Assembly: GCA_910580195.1 (NCBI GenBank)
Contig: CAJTWA010000013.1
Span: 22,258 to 86,257 of the forward strand
Direction of reading: 5' to 3'
Length of the DNA: 64,000 bases
From: an uncultured Lachnospiraceae bacterium
GTDB lineage: Bacteria; Bacillota; Clostridia; Lachnospirales; Lachnospiraceae
Within the stretch, counting starts at the first letter, position 1; each line of letters begins with the position of its first letter. A program made the position numbers and the translations under genes. A model generated the notes under the pieces. The model was not told where the DNA came from and made no database searches. It was given only the letters and a program-made list of their open reading frames with translations. Positions 1 through 8,142 of the stretch are shown here, in pieces.

Positions 1-782
1 GCGGCATCCGCTGCATAGAATGTCCCGATATCATGCCGCTGGATGGGAAATACGCAGTGACCGGCGCGCTTATGCAGCATTACGATCCCTATGGCAGGTA
101 CCAAATGTGCAGGTATTATATCGGGGACTTTAAAGACGGCAAATTTACAGAAGACAGCCGGGGCTGGCTTGACTTTGGCGGCAGCTGCTATGCCATGCAA
201 AGTTTCTGCCATGATGGGCACAGAATTTGCATTGGCTGGGTAGCCGATTTCTACGGCGAACACTTGGAATTTCCAAACGGGGCCTGCGGGAGCATGACTC
301 TCCCTAGGGAACTGCATATAAAGGAAGGGAAACTGTACCAAGCCCCAGTACAGGAAACAGAATCCTTAAAAAGAGAAGCCTTGTACCAAGGGCATGGAGA
401 ACCTGTCTGTTTGAGGGGCATAACCCCGAATGTATACAAAGCGGAATTGGAATTTTATAAAGATATCCCTTTTAGCATCCAATTAGCTGAGCAGGGCAGC
501 CGCAGGATGCTGCTCATCCACGACGGAAATGGGCTCCGCTTAGAAATGCAGGGAGTAAAAAGCGAATCCGTTTCCTTCCCGGCGAACGTAGGGCAGGTAA
601 GGAAACTGGAAATATTCACAGACCGCCGTACAACGGAAATTTATGTGAATGGCGGCGAAGCAGTAGGGACAAAACTGTTTTATGATACATCAGACAGCGG
701 ATGTTTCCTATTACATACGGGCTCGCCAGAATGTATCAAGCGGGCAGAAGTATTCCGCATGGAATCCATCTGGGCAAAATAA
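1..782 (+). CDS. Glycoside hydrolase family 32 (beta-fructosidase), 5'-truncated by window edge
   Basis: This is the C-terminal part of a GH32 sucrose/fructan hydrolase. The frame is open from the first bases and reads GIRCIECPD just before the internal Met at base 33. ECPD is the GH32 motif that carries the acid/base glutamate, so the beta-propeller active site begins outside the window. Downstream come IGDFKDGKF and the family-typical IGWVADF and LPRELHI stretches, then a C-terminal beta-sandwich. It probably releases fructose or glucose from sucrose or short fructans inside the cell, since the neighbouring plus-strand genes encode a sugar importer. The last 14 or so codons and the stop are copied again downstream (741-857). 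The family call is firm; the exact substrate is not visible. Confidence 0.9.
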   Translation, partial: GIRCIECPDIMPLDGKYAVTGALMQHYDPYGRYQMCRYYIGDFKDGKFTEDSRGWLDFGGSCYAMQSFCHDGHRICIGWVADFYGEHLEFPNGACGSMTLPRELHIKEGKLYQAPVQETESLKREALYQGHGEPVCLRGITPNVYKAELEFYKDIPFSIQLAEQGSRRMLLIHDGNGLRLEMQGVKSESVSFPANVGQVRKLEIFTDRRTTEIYVNGGEAVGTKLFYDTSDSGCFLLHTGSPECIKRAEVFRMESIWAK

Positions 783-857
783 GGCCCTTCTAGACAGATT
801 GGAAAGACGGGCAAAAGTATTCCGCATGGAATCCATCTGGGCAAAATAAGGCTCTTC
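741..857 (+). repeat. Tandem duplication of the GH32 gene 3' end
   Basis: Two 50-bp copies, 741-790 and 808-857, differ at only two positions and are offset by 67 bp. Each contains the final codons and the TAA of the hydrolase gene. The second copy is non-coding and sits just upstream of the binding-protein RBS. It is one of a series of gene-end duplications in this window. Confidence 0.95.
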
Positions 858-885
858 CAGATAAAAATGGGAAAGGAGAGGGAAG

Positions 886-2178
886 ATGAGGAAAAAAATA
901 ATTGCAGCTTTGCTTGCGGCTGTGATGGTATCAGGCACTTTCACAGGCTGCGGAAAACCAAAGGAACGTGTCAATGAGGATGGGGAATCTGTCATAACCA
1001 TATGGAGCCCCAGCGACGAACCAGCCATCGAAGAATGGTGGGTGGAAAAAATCAATGAATTCAACCAAGCCCACGAGGGGGAAATCGAACTGCGCCGGGA
1101 AGCCATCGTACGTGCAGATTCTTATGCCTATGAGGATAAAGTCAACGCAGCGATAACTTCCAATGACTTGCCGGATATCCTGTATGTAGACGGCCCAAAC
1201 GTGTCTATCTATGCAGCAAATGAGGTAACGCTCCCACTGGACGATTTCTTTACACATGAGGAATGGGCGGACTTTTTCGATTCCTCGAAGCAGCAGAATA
1301 CTTATAGGGGAAACATCTATGCAGTAGGCGCCACCGAAAGCTCTGTAGCTTTGTATTACAACAAAGACATGCTGGATGCGGCCGGCATTTCCGTACCAAA
1401 GAAAAAAGAAGACGCTTGGACTTGGAGCGAATACTACGACGCGGCGCAAAAGCTTACAAAAGACGGCGTAGTAGGGACAAATATCATTATGGACAAAGGG
1501 GAAGGGCTTTCCTATGTGCTGGAGCAGTTCTGGATTTCAAACGGGACAGATTTTGTCAATGAAGACGGAAGCTCAGCCGAAGGCTATTTGAACAGCCCGG
1601 AAGGCGTAGAAGCTGCCCAGTTCTTAAACAGCCTCATCCAAGGGGGCTATGCTAACATTGACCCCATCCAGAAAGAATTCCACAACGGCAGGGCAGCAAC
1701 CATGCTGGGCGGTTCTTGGGAAGTAGCAACGCTGGAAAAAGATTACCCGGATTTAAACTGGGGCGTAACATATTTCCCTGTGGCAGACAAGGATGGCATC
1801 CTGACTTCCCCCACTGGCGACTGGGCAGCCTCTGTCACAAAAAATGCCCAAGACATGGACGCCGTTAAGGAAGTGATGCGTTTCCTGTTTTCCAAAGACA
1901 ATGTCACCACTTATGCGCAGGCAATTTCCAAGCCGCCTACAAGGGTTTCCAGTTACGAGGTACTAACGGAATACAACGAGTATCCCCGCTCTATTTTCAA
2001 GGAGCAATTAATGGAAACAGGGCATCCAAGGCCTAGGACGCCATCCTATAGCGTACTGACTGCCGAATATGCAGAAGCCATGCTGAACATCTTCACCGGG
2101 GTGGATCCGCAGGAAGCATTGGACGCAGCCGCAGCGGCCATGGACAAAGATTATAACAAATATTATGCAGACAATTAA
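886..2178 (+). CDS. Sugar ABC transporter substrate-binding lipoprotein
   Basis: This 430-residue extracellular solute-binding protein (family 1) has a lipoprotein signal: a basic N-terminus, a hydrophobic core and a lipobox TFTGC with the lipidated Cys at about residue 22. It captures a sugar or oligosaccharide at the outer membrane face and delivers it to the two permeases that follow. The body has the usual family features, such as YYNKDML near residue 160 and TMLGGSWEV near 270. A good RBS (GGAGAGGG) precedes the ATG. Its position directly after the GH32 gene suggests a sucrose or fructo-oligosaccharide ligand, which is inference. No ATPase gene lies nearby, so a shared MsmK-type ATPase must serve it. 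Confidence 0.9.
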   Translation: MRKKIIAALLAAVMVSGTFTGCGKPKERVNEDGESVITIWSPSDEPAIEEWWVEKINEFNQAHEGEIELRREAIVRADSYAYEDKVNAAITSNDLPDILYVDGPNVSIYAANEVTLPLDDFFTHEEWADFFDSSKQQNTYRGNIYAVGATESSVALYYNKDMLDAAGISVPKKKEDAWTWSEYYDAAQKLTKDGVVGTNIIMDKGEGLSYVLEQFWISNGTDFVNEDGSSAEGYLNSPEGVEAAQFLNSLIQGGYANIDPIQKEFHNGRAATMLGGSWEVATLEKDYPDLNWGVTYFPVADKDGILTSPTGDWAASVTKNAQDMDAVKEVMRFLFSKDNVTTYAQAISKPPTRVSSYEVLTEYNEYPRSIFKEQLMETGHPRPRTPSYSVLTAEYAEAMLNIFTGVDPQEALDAAAAAMDKDYNKYYADN

Positions 2179-2195
2179 CAAAAGGGGGATTGGCT

Positions 2196-3080
2196 ATGAA
2201 AAAATCAATTAATAAAGTAAGCGAGAGAAGAGCTGCTTACATTTTCATCATCCCGGCAGTTGCATTGCTGGCAGCATTTCTGATATACCCATCTTTGCAG
2301 ACGATCCGGTATGCATTTACCGATTACAACATCATGCGCCCAGACCGGATTGTGTTCTGCGGGTTCAACAATTTTGCAGAATTATTCCAAGATGAAGATT
2401 TTTGGATTGCTGTTAAAAATACGCTTTACTTCACCGTCTTGGTAGTACCGCTCCAGACGGTGCTGGCACTGGCCTTGGCCCTATTAATCTCTTCCCGCAG
2501 GAAAGGCGTATCCATTTTCCGCGCTGCTTACTTCAGCCCACAGGTAACTTCTATGGTAGTTGTTGCCATCCTCTGGACTGTTATGTATAACTCAAGCCCT
2601 GACAGCGGCCTTTTAAATGCACTGCTTGTCAAGCTGGGCTTAGAACCATGCGGGTTCCTGAACGACCCAAAGACAGCAATGAACTCTATTATATTTATGT
2701 CTGCATGGCAAGGGGCAGGGTACCAGATGATGATTTTCCTTGCCGGGCTTCAGGGTATCTCCCGGGAGCAATACGAAGCTGCTTCTATTGACGGGGCAGG
2801 AAAAATCCAGAGTTTTTTCTATGTAACCCTTCCGGGCCTTAAAAGCGTCATCCAGTACGTTGTGATGATTACCGTCATCCAAGCAATGAAGCTCTTCACC
2901 CAGCCTTATGTCATGACAAAGGGCGGACCCCAGAACTCCACCCGGACACTGGTATATTACATCTATGAACAAGGTTTCCAAAAGAGGAATTTTGGGTATG
3001 CCTGTGCAGTGGCAGCTATTTTCTTTGTAATTGTCATTAGCCTGTCACTGGGCATGAAGAAAATTATCAAAGCAGACTAG
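2196..3080 (+). CDS. Sugar ABC transporter permease, MalF/UgpA type
   Basis: This 294-residue inner-membrane permease has about six hydrophobic helices and the ATPase-contacting EAA loop (EAASIDGAGKIQSFFYVTLPGL region, near residue 200). I chose the ATG at 2196 because AAAGGGGG ends seven bases upstream; an in-frame TTG at 2190 lies too close to that RBS. It lies 17 bp after the binding protein and is clearly in the same operon. It forms the translocation pore as a heterodimer with the next permease. Confidence 0.92.
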   Translation: MKKSINKVSERRAAYIFIIPAVALLAAFLIYPSLQTIRYAFTDYNIMRPDRIVFCGFNNFAELFQDEDFWIAVKNTLYFTVLVVPLQTVLALALALLISSRRKGVSIFRAAYFSPQVTSMVVVAILWTVMYNSSPDSGLLNALLVKLGLEPCGFLNDPKTAMNSIIFMSAWQGAGYQMMIFLAGLQGISREQYEAASIDGAGKIQSFFYVTLPGLKSVIQYVVMITVIQAMKLFTQPYVMTKGGPQNSTRTLVYYIYEQGFQKRNFGYACAVAAIFFVIVISLSLGMKKIIKAD

Positions 3081-3088
3081 GCTTAAAA

Positions 3089-3139
3089 GGCGCAGCTTTT
3101 GCCCCACCCTAAAGCTGCCCAGAGCCTGCCCCAGCACCT
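3089..3139 (+). repeat. Degenerate copy of the GCGCAGCTTTTG palindromic repeat
   Basis: The stretch between the two permease genes reads GGCGCAGCTTTTG, then an AAAGCTGC arm, then AGCCTGCCCCAGC. It matches the better copy at 29765-29846 over about 50 bp with several substitutions. The match is partial. Confidence 0.5.
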
Positions 3140-3164
3140 AAATGGAACGAAAGGAATGATGATT

Positions 3165-4001
3165 ATGGCAAAGAAAAGAACATTTGGGAAAATTGCCTTT
3201 TATGTTGGCAATACCTTAATTGCATTGATATTTGTATCCCCGTTATTATGGATGATTGCATCCTCCCTAAAGCCAGAAGCAGAGATCTTTAAAGGGCTGA
3301 ACTCATTGTCCACCTTTTTCCCCACCGGAGCTTCACTGAATAACTACATCGAAGTATTCCAAAGGATCAATATGTGGAAATTCATTGGCAACAGCCTATT
3401 CTATGTCTTAGTAATCATTGTGCTGGACCTTCTGGTGAATTCAATCTGCGGTTATGCCTTGGCGAAATTTGAATTTAAGGGAAAGAACCTTCTTCTAACC
3501 CTTGTCATCAGCCTGATGGTATTTCCAGCAGAAGCTATCATGCTGCCCATGTACCGGGAAATGGCTGATTTAGGCTGGATTAATTCATGGGCATCCCTGA
3601 TTGTGCCATTTGTTGCAAAATGCTTCAGCATCTACATGTTCCGCCAGTTCTTCCTCGGCATCCCTGACGAACTGCTAGAAGCTGCATCCATTGACGGATG
3701 CGGGCCAATCCGGACATTTTTTAAAGTGGTTATGCCAATTTCAGGGACTGTATACGCGACTATTTTTATCCTAGATTTTGTGGCCCACTGGAATGACTTT
3801 ATGTGGCCTTTGCTGGTAGTAACTGGAGAAGAAAAACGCACCATCCAATTGGCAATCCAGACGTTCTTCGGCTCTAAGCCGATTAATTATGGCCCAATTA
3901 TGGCATCTTTGGCTATTTCTGCAATCCCTATGCTGATTATGTTTATCTTCCTGCAAAAATATTATGTGGAGGGAATTGCATCTACCGGGATTAAAGGATA
4001 G
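3165..4001 (+). CDS. Sugar ABC transporter permease, MalG type
   Basis: This 278-residue carbohydrate ABC permease is the partner of the preceding MalF-type protein. It has an N-terminal helix (FYVGNTLIALIFVSPLLWMI) and the C-terminal family EAA motif (EAASIDGCGPIRTFFKVVMP). It ends with the typical YYVEGIASTGIKG tail of this family. Several in-frame starts exist. The ATG at 3165 has AAAGGA nine bases upstream and gives the usual MAKKRTFGK start, so I prefer it to the ATG at 3156, which overlaps that RBS. No ATPase gene follows, and a strong hairpin lies just downstream. Confidence 0.92.
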   Translation: MAKKRTFGKIAFYVGNTLIALIFVSPLLWMIASSLKPEAEIFKGLNSLSTFFPTGASLNNYIEVFQRINMWKFIGNSLFYVLVIIVLDLLVNSICGYALAKFEFKGKNLLLTLVISLMVFPAEAIMLPMYREMADLGWINSWASLIVPFVAKCFSIYMFRQFFLGIPDELLEAASIDGCGPIRTFFKVVMPISGTVYATIFILDFVAHWNDFMWPLLVVTGEEKRTIQLAIQTFFGSKPINYGPIMASLAISAIPMLIMFIFLQKYYVEGIASTGIKG

Positions 4002-4016
4002 GCAGACAAGATGTTG

Positions 4017-4052
4017 GTTCCATATCAGGGCAGAGGGTTCCTGATATGGAAC
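4017..4052 (+). terminator. 13-bp stem-loop after the sugar-transport operon
   Basis: GTTCCATATCAGG (4017-4029) pairs perfectly with CCTGATATGGAAC (4040-4052) across a 10-base loop, 15 bases after the permease stop. There is no U run in either direction, so it may protect the transcript 3' end or separate the convergent operons rather than act as a classic intrinsic terminator. Confidence 0.55.
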
Positions 4053-4120
4053 ATGCATCTTAAGGAAATGGAAGGGCAGCTATGGATCTTTAAAAAAGAA
4101 AAAACATGCCATAGAAGAAG

Positions 4121-4537
4121 TTACTGCCGCAGCTTTTGGCAAATCCCTTCTAATTCCTCTTCTGATAACTCCAGATGGTTCCAGCATATCTTATCTTGAT
4201 TGCCGTCATCCCCATACCTTGGTATTAAATGCATATGGAAATGGAACACCGTCTGCCCTGCTGTTTCCCCATTGTTCTGGATGATATTGAAGCCATCGCA
4301 TTTTAATATTTCTGACATATGCAACGCCAGCTTTTTGGCAAGCACCATTGCGGCAGCAGCCATATCTTCCGGCAATTCATAAATATTCGCATAATGCGCC
4401 TTCGGAATAATCAGGGCATGTCCCCTTGTAGCTGGGCTGATATCCAGAATTACCCGGAATGTCCCATCCTCATAAATTGTCTTAGAGGGAATCTCCCCTG
4501 CTGCAATTTTACAGAATATACAATTCGTATCTTTCAT
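4121..4537 (-). CDS. HIT-family nucleotide-binding protein
   Basis: This 138-residue histidine-triad hydrolase is of Hint/HinT type. It opens with the CIFCKIAAGEIP motif (two Cys that may bind zinc) and has the triad HFHMHLIPR near residues 99-107, where the middle His is the nucleophile that attacks the alpha-phosphate of AMP-linked substrates. I chose the ATG at 4537; an in-frame GTG lies nine bases upstream, almost on top of the AAAGGGA. It converges with the sugar operon and is followed upstream by the flavodoxin-like fusion. The cellular substrate cannot be told from sequence. Confidence 0.9.
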   Translation of the reverse strand: MKDTNCIFCKIAAGEIPSKTIYEDGTFRVILDISPATRGHALIIPKAHYANIYELPEDMAAAAMVLAKKLALHMSEILKCDGFNIIQNNGETAGQTVFHFHMHLIPRYGDDGNQDKICWNHLELSEEELEGICQKLRQ

Positions 4538-4556
4538 TTGAACCACCCATCCCTTT

Positions 4557-5549
4557 CTAATTAAAAATAAAAATCTGGTCCAGCATTTTCAGTGTCTTAA
4601 AGTTCCCCTTGGCCGTCATTTCCCCTGTCATAAAGGCCCTCTGGAAACTCATCCTCCCTTGGATGATATTATCCATTACGCTTGGGCTCAGCTTCGTATA
4701 GACATCAATTTTCTCTGCCTGCCCGTAATGCACCCGCAAATCGTCATTATGTACCTCAATGGTTAACGGCTTTTTCTTCCCATCTATCATAAACAGGTAG
4801 GTAGCTGCAAAACCCTCCTGCGGGACAAAATGGGCTTGCAGTTCCATCACATAAGCCATTTCCTCATCTTCCTCGCTTTGCCCAAGCATATCCTTGAACA
4901 TGCTGCTCAATTCCTCAATGTCTTCTTTCTGTTTCTTAACATAGACATCATCTGATACATATTTCGACAGCTGTTCGCTCTCCTGCGGCGTCAGTTCCAA
5001 CTGTTGGGGGCGCAGGATTGATTGTTTTACCGCTTGGTTGCTGTTCGGCAGGCTCTTTAGCCTTTGGGAAATGGTGCGGTATAGGTTTTCCGCTTTTTTC
5101 TCAATAATTACCGTATAATCCCGGTTCATCTCAAAGGATATCAAGTCTTCCACATAGCCGCACAAACCGCTGCACGGAAGACCGCCAAGGATCTCCCAAG
5201 CGCTTGCAAGGGCAATCTCCCCCTCCCGTTCCCCATAGGTAGTGGACATTACCACGGGCTGCATATAAGTAGCGGCAATTTTTTCTTTATCCCCATACAG
5301 CCAGCAGGAATCCAGAAACTGCTGCATATAGCCGCCAATCCCCAGCCATTCTACGGTAGTTGCCAAAATAATCCCATCTGCATCCTTGATTGTCTGAGGT
5401 AAAGTCGAAATACTGTTCTTATGCTCGTAAATATTATAACGCTCCACCGTCACCCGAAGTTCTACCAGTACTTCCTGCATTTTATCAATTACGTACAGGG
5501 TGGGGTCGTCCAGCAATCCCCGTCCTCCATAATAAATATTAACTTTCAT
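4557..5549 (-). CDS. Flavodoxin-like NAD(P)H oxidoreductase fused to an SCP2-like domain
   Basis: This 330-residue protein appears to have two parts. Residues 1 to about 170 read as a flavodoxin-like/FMN-reductase fold (starts MKVNIYYGGRG; ILATTVEWLGIGGYMQQFLDSCW resembles the FMN-loop region; then MSTTYGEREGE). Residues about 235-330 resemble a sterol-carrier-protein-2 domain (VHNDDLRVHYGQAEKIDVYTKLSP, then GRMSFQRAFMTGEMTAKGNFKTLKML). The middle is charged and helical. The SCP2 part suggests binding of a hydrophobic ligand linked to a flavin redox reaction, but the substrate is unknown. It sits 19 bp upstream of the HIT gene on the same strand. Both domain calls come from pattern recognition. 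Confidence 0.7.
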   Translation of the reverse strand: MKVNIYYGGRGLLDDPTLYVIDKMQEVLVELRVTVERYNIYEHKNSISTLPQTIKDADGIILATTVEWLGIGGYMQQFLDSCWLYGDKEKIAATYMQPVVMSTTYGEREGEIALASAWEILGGLPCSGLCGYVEDLISFEMNRDYTVIIEKKAENLYRTISQRLKSLPNSNQAVKQSILRPQQLELTPQESEQLSKYVSDDVYVKKQKEDIEELSSMFKDMLGQSEEDEEMAYVMELQAHFVPQEGFAATYLFMIDGKKKPLTIEVHNDDLRVHYGQAEKIDVYTKLSPSVMDNIIQGRMSFQRAFMTGEMTAKGNFKTLKMLDQIFIFN

Positions 5550-5621
5550 ACTAAAGCCTCCAAATTTTTCAATGTCTTTAGTATATAAAGTTTTATCCGC
5601 AAAGTCAACCTCTCACCACCC

Positions 5622-7097
5622 TCAGGAAAACAAGAATTCTTCCGCTCCAAATCGAATTTTGTCACCTCTATGTAACTTCTTTTTCTGATGATATTCTACA
5701 GGGTTCCCATTGAGGTATGTGCCGTTCGTCGAATTTAAGTCCTCTAAATAATATTCCCCCTCCTGCCTGCTGATTTTGGCATGAAGCCTGCTGACCCCTT
5801 CTGCCTCTATAATCCCCTCGGCCTGCTGCCGGTTTTTCCCCAACAGAAATACTTCTCCAGATACCAGAATATCTTCACAGCCGTGAATCCCTTGGTACAC
5901 CAGTTTTCCGGCTGGTTCCTGCGTACGTGCCCCAAGAATTTCTGTAGGATGTTCCGGTTCCTGCACATCTGATGGATGGCAGTAATTGCTGCTGCCTATC
6001 TGATATCTTTGTGCCTTTTGTACCCGTTGCGGCTCTTCCTCCCTTTGTGCCTTTTGCAGGCTTTGCAGCTCTTCCTCCCTTTGTGCTTCTTGCCTATTAT
6101 TAGCGTCAATCTCCCTTTTCTTTTTCCATTTCCGATGGAAACCTTCTTTGCTATAGCTTTCCCCATATGTTTTTGCCGGGCATTTTACAGGAATTGATTT
6201 TCTTTGGGACATACAGGGAAAATACCTGCTCCAGAACCCGCTTTCTTTTTGTCCTTGTTCCCCTGCAGCTGTTTCTTGGGATTTTTTCCCTTTCTGCGGT
6301 TCTTCCTTCCAGCTTTCCAGAAAGCTGCTTAACCATGGCGCTTTTCCTGCCAAAGCGCTATTTCTGCCAAATAGGTTTCCGGGAATCCTTTTCTGCTGAA
6401 TCGGATTTTCTGCCTTTTCTATATTGGGCAGCAGTTTCCCTAAAATTCTTTTTTGGCGGGGCGGATTTTCTGTAGTTTCCACATCCGGTTCCCCATATTC
6501 ATAATTTCTGTTTCCCTGCGGTGTTTCCTGCTGTAATTCTGGGCTTGGCATATGTTGCCCTTTTTTCAGGAGGCTTTCAAAAATCCCCTGCATATTGGCA
6601 TTTTCCATCATGCACATTTGGTATACTTGGTAGCCCAGTTCCGTTGCCATCCTATCTTGATGGTCAATTTTACGGAGCGTCTGTTCCATATAACGCTCAA
6701 ATGCTTCTGGCAAGTTCCCATTTCCAAAAGGAAGGTATGCAAAATACAGGTTCCTATCCTCCAGATTCACGTAAATATATTCCGGCTCAAGGCAGATTCC
6801 CCCTTCCCGCAGCAAATATTCCGGCAGCACAGCGCACAGCCCCCGTATCGAACACAGCACACTCCACAGAATACCATAGTCCATCTTCTTTCCCAATAAA
6901 TAATCTTCCAATTGCTGTTTGCCGCTGATATCATACAAATACTGCCTTTGCCCATCTGCCAGCACTGTTTCCATTGCCAGTAAGTATGGGATATCCCTTC
7001 CCTCCAGCATACACAGCTCATATTCCTCTGCCGGTTCCTCCCCGGCATGTATGCACATATAACTTTTATGTAAATTTTTCCGGTATGTTACTTCCAT
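5622..7097 (-). CDS. FHA-domain protein at the end of the Tad pilus operon
   Basis: This 491-residue cytoplasmic protein has an N-terminal region (about 1-180) of the type found next to clostridial Tad genes (DUF6382-like). A long charged linker follows, and the last 90 residues form an FHA phosphothreonine-binding domain (LLGKNRQQAEG, SRLHAKI, LEDLNSTNGTYLNG, RFGAEEFLF). The linker holds duplications: a 20-residue repeat around ENPxxQKRIxGxL and a QKAQREEE repeat. The ATG at 7097 (MEVTYRKN) is preferred over the in-frame start 33 bases upstream because AGGAAG precedes it. As the last gene of the operon it may couple pilus assembly to Ser/Thr phosphorylation, which is inference. Confidence 0.75.
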   Translation of the reverse strand: MEVTYRKNLHKSYMCIHAGEEPAEEYELCMLEGRDIPYLLAMETVLADGQRQYLYDISGKQQLEDYLLGKKMDYGILWSVLCSIRGLCAVLPEYLLREGGICLEPEYIYVNLEDRNLYFAYLPFGNGNLPEAFERYMEQTLRKIDHQDRMATELGYQVYQMCMMENANMQGIFESLLKKGQHMPSPELQQETPQGNRNYEYGEPDVETTENPPRQKRILGKLLPNIEKAENPIQQKRIPGNLFGRNSALAGKAPWLSSFLESWKEEPQKGKKSQETAAGEQGQKESGFWSRYFPCMSQRKSIPVKCPAKTYGESYSKEGFHRKWKKKREIDANNRQEAQREEELQSLQKAQREEEPQRVQKAQRYQIGSSNYCHPSDVQEPEHPTEILGARTQEPAGKLVYQGIHGCEDILVSGEVFLLGKNRQQAEGIIEAEGVSRLHAKISRQEGEYYLEDLNSTNGTYLNGNPVEYHQKKKLHRGDKIRFGAEEFLFS

Positions 7098-7248
7098 TTT
7101 TTGTCCATTCCTTCCCTTTGGCCAAGGCACAAAACGCTATAAAAACTTATCTCTTAGCTTTGCCCTATCCCATTCCCCTGCAATGTATTCCCAGTGCCGC
7201 CTTATGGATGGCGTATTGGGGCTTAACCATGCCAAATATGCTTTTTTC

Positions 7249-7461
7249 CTATCCCCCAGCTATTTCCCCCAGTAATTCCAACCTGCGAAATTTATCTGCT
7301 GGATTAAATTCTTCCCACATTTCCTGCCTTTGGGCTGTCTTTACCAGTTCCCCATACAGATCCAGCCCCTGATTCAGAAACAGCAGGATACAAAACAGCA
7401 CAATGGGGACAACCAACGCTGCCTCTACGGTCAGGCTCCCTCTAGCCTTTAACCCCTTCAT
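7249..7461 (-). CDS. Small TadE-like pseudopilin
   Basis: This 70-residue protein (MKGLKARG start) has the TadE signature GSLTVEAALVVPIVLF: a short basic N-terminus followed by one membrane helix with a conserved Glu, the form processed by prepilin peptidase in the Tad system. The start is uncertain. The frame is also open to an ATG at 7527 that overlaps the TGA of the upstream prepilin peptidase (ATGA), which would add 22 residues. The shorter start lies in a duplicated copy of that same junction. It is a minor pilin or pilus-assembly component at the membrane. Confidence 0.75.
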   Translation of the reverse strand: MKGLKARGSLTVEAALVVPIVLFCILLFLNQGLDLYGELVKTAQRQEMWEEFNPADKFRRLELLGEIAGG

Positions 7462-7560
7462 ATTTGCCACCGAAGCAGCATGGTAAGATAAGTGTTTCCG
7501 AATCAAACCACACGGCTTTCTTCTCATATTTGCCACCGAAACAGCATGGTAAGATAAGAT
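7457..7560 (-). repeat. Duplicated 3' end of the prepilin peptidase gene
   Basis: A segment of about 36 bp (CATATTTGCCACCGAAGCAG and onward) occurs at about 7459-7493 and, with one base changed, at 7525-7560, a 66-bp offset. The 7525 copy encodes the end LTMLFRWQI plus TGA of the peptidase gene. The other copy supplies the start region of the TadE-like gene, so an ATGA-type coupling site has been copied. Confidence 0.9.
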
Positions 7561-7946
7561 GCCAGCAGGAAGGGAACAAAGGCAATCTGGTCTTTTCCCC
7601 TTTTCTTTTTCAGCACAACCAGCCCCAGCGACCAGCAAGCTGACAGCAAAAGCCCTATGGAAAGCAGTTCCAAATTTCCAGTACCGCCTAGGTACACCCC
7701 GGTCACTGCCAAAAGGATGCCGTCCCCCATCCCAACCATCCCTCCTGTCGCCACGCTTGCCAGCATCATGGCTAGCCCTAGCAATATACCGCCTAAAATA
7801 CTGTAAATGGAGCAAATAGGAGAAAAGAGATGCAGCATCATGCCGCAAATGCCAAACAGCAATATGTAAACAACTGTCAGCCTTTTTCTTTTCATGTCTT
7901 CCCAGCTGCATAAGCCCAGTAACCCTAATACAAGATATTTTTGCAT
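7524..7946 (-). CDS. Prepilin peptidase (A24 family, TadV/CpaA-like), second copy
   Basis: This 140-residue membrane aspartic peptidase has five or six hydrophobic helices. It carries the two A24 catalytic aspartates: SWEDMKRKRL near residues 14-23 and GMGDG near residue 75. It would cleave the leader of Flp-type pilins and TadE pseudopilins at the cytoplasmic membrane. It is compact (CpaA/TadV size), without the methylase domain of PilD. Another A24 peptidase lies at the head of the same operon (15521-16018), so the locus has two. The stop overlaps a possible start of the TadE-like gene. Confidence 0.85.
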   Translation of the reverse strand: MQKYLVLGLLGLCSWEDMKRKRLTVVYILLFGICGMMLHLFSPICSIYSILGGILLGLAMMLASVATGGMVGMGDGILLAVTGVYLGGTGNLELLSIGLLLSACWSLGLVVLKKKRGKDQIAFVPFLLASYLTMLFRWQI

Positions 7947-7966
7947 ATAAATTTCCCATCCCTTTC

Positions 7967-8142
7967 GTTCTATTGAGAATCCAATTTTTCAGCTACCATA
8001 CCTGGAGCAGAATCTTTTGTTCCTCCGTTCTATTGAGAATCCAATTTTTCAGTCCCCATATCTGGAGCAGAACCTTTTTTCCTTCGTTTTATTCAGAATC
8101 CAATTTTTTAGCCTCCGCATCTGGAGCAGGCTCTTTTGTTTC
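7967..8142 (-). repeat. Three tandem ~60-bp copies of the 3' end of the Cys-rich TadE gene
   Basis: Units begin at 7967, 8027 and 8086 (CGTTCTATTGAGAATCCAAT-like) with periods of 60 and 59 bp. The copy at 8086-8142 includes the last codons and stop of the gene ending at 8108. The other two lie downstream, are non-coding and have diverged. Confidence 0.92.

Noticed and set aside
931..1449. Long antisense frames over many genes, for example here and at 9591-10277 and 18593-19531
   Set aside because: They mirror real genes with normal domains; the antisense products lack family motifs and start sites.
4017..4052. A standard intrinsic terminator
   Set aside because: The stem is perfect but no U tract follows on either strand, so I list it with reduced confidence.
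7249..7959. A 236-codon frame covering the TadE-like gene
   Set aside because: Its first two-thirds lie over the prepilin peptidase in another frame and lack any family pattern; only the last 70 (or 92) codons look real.
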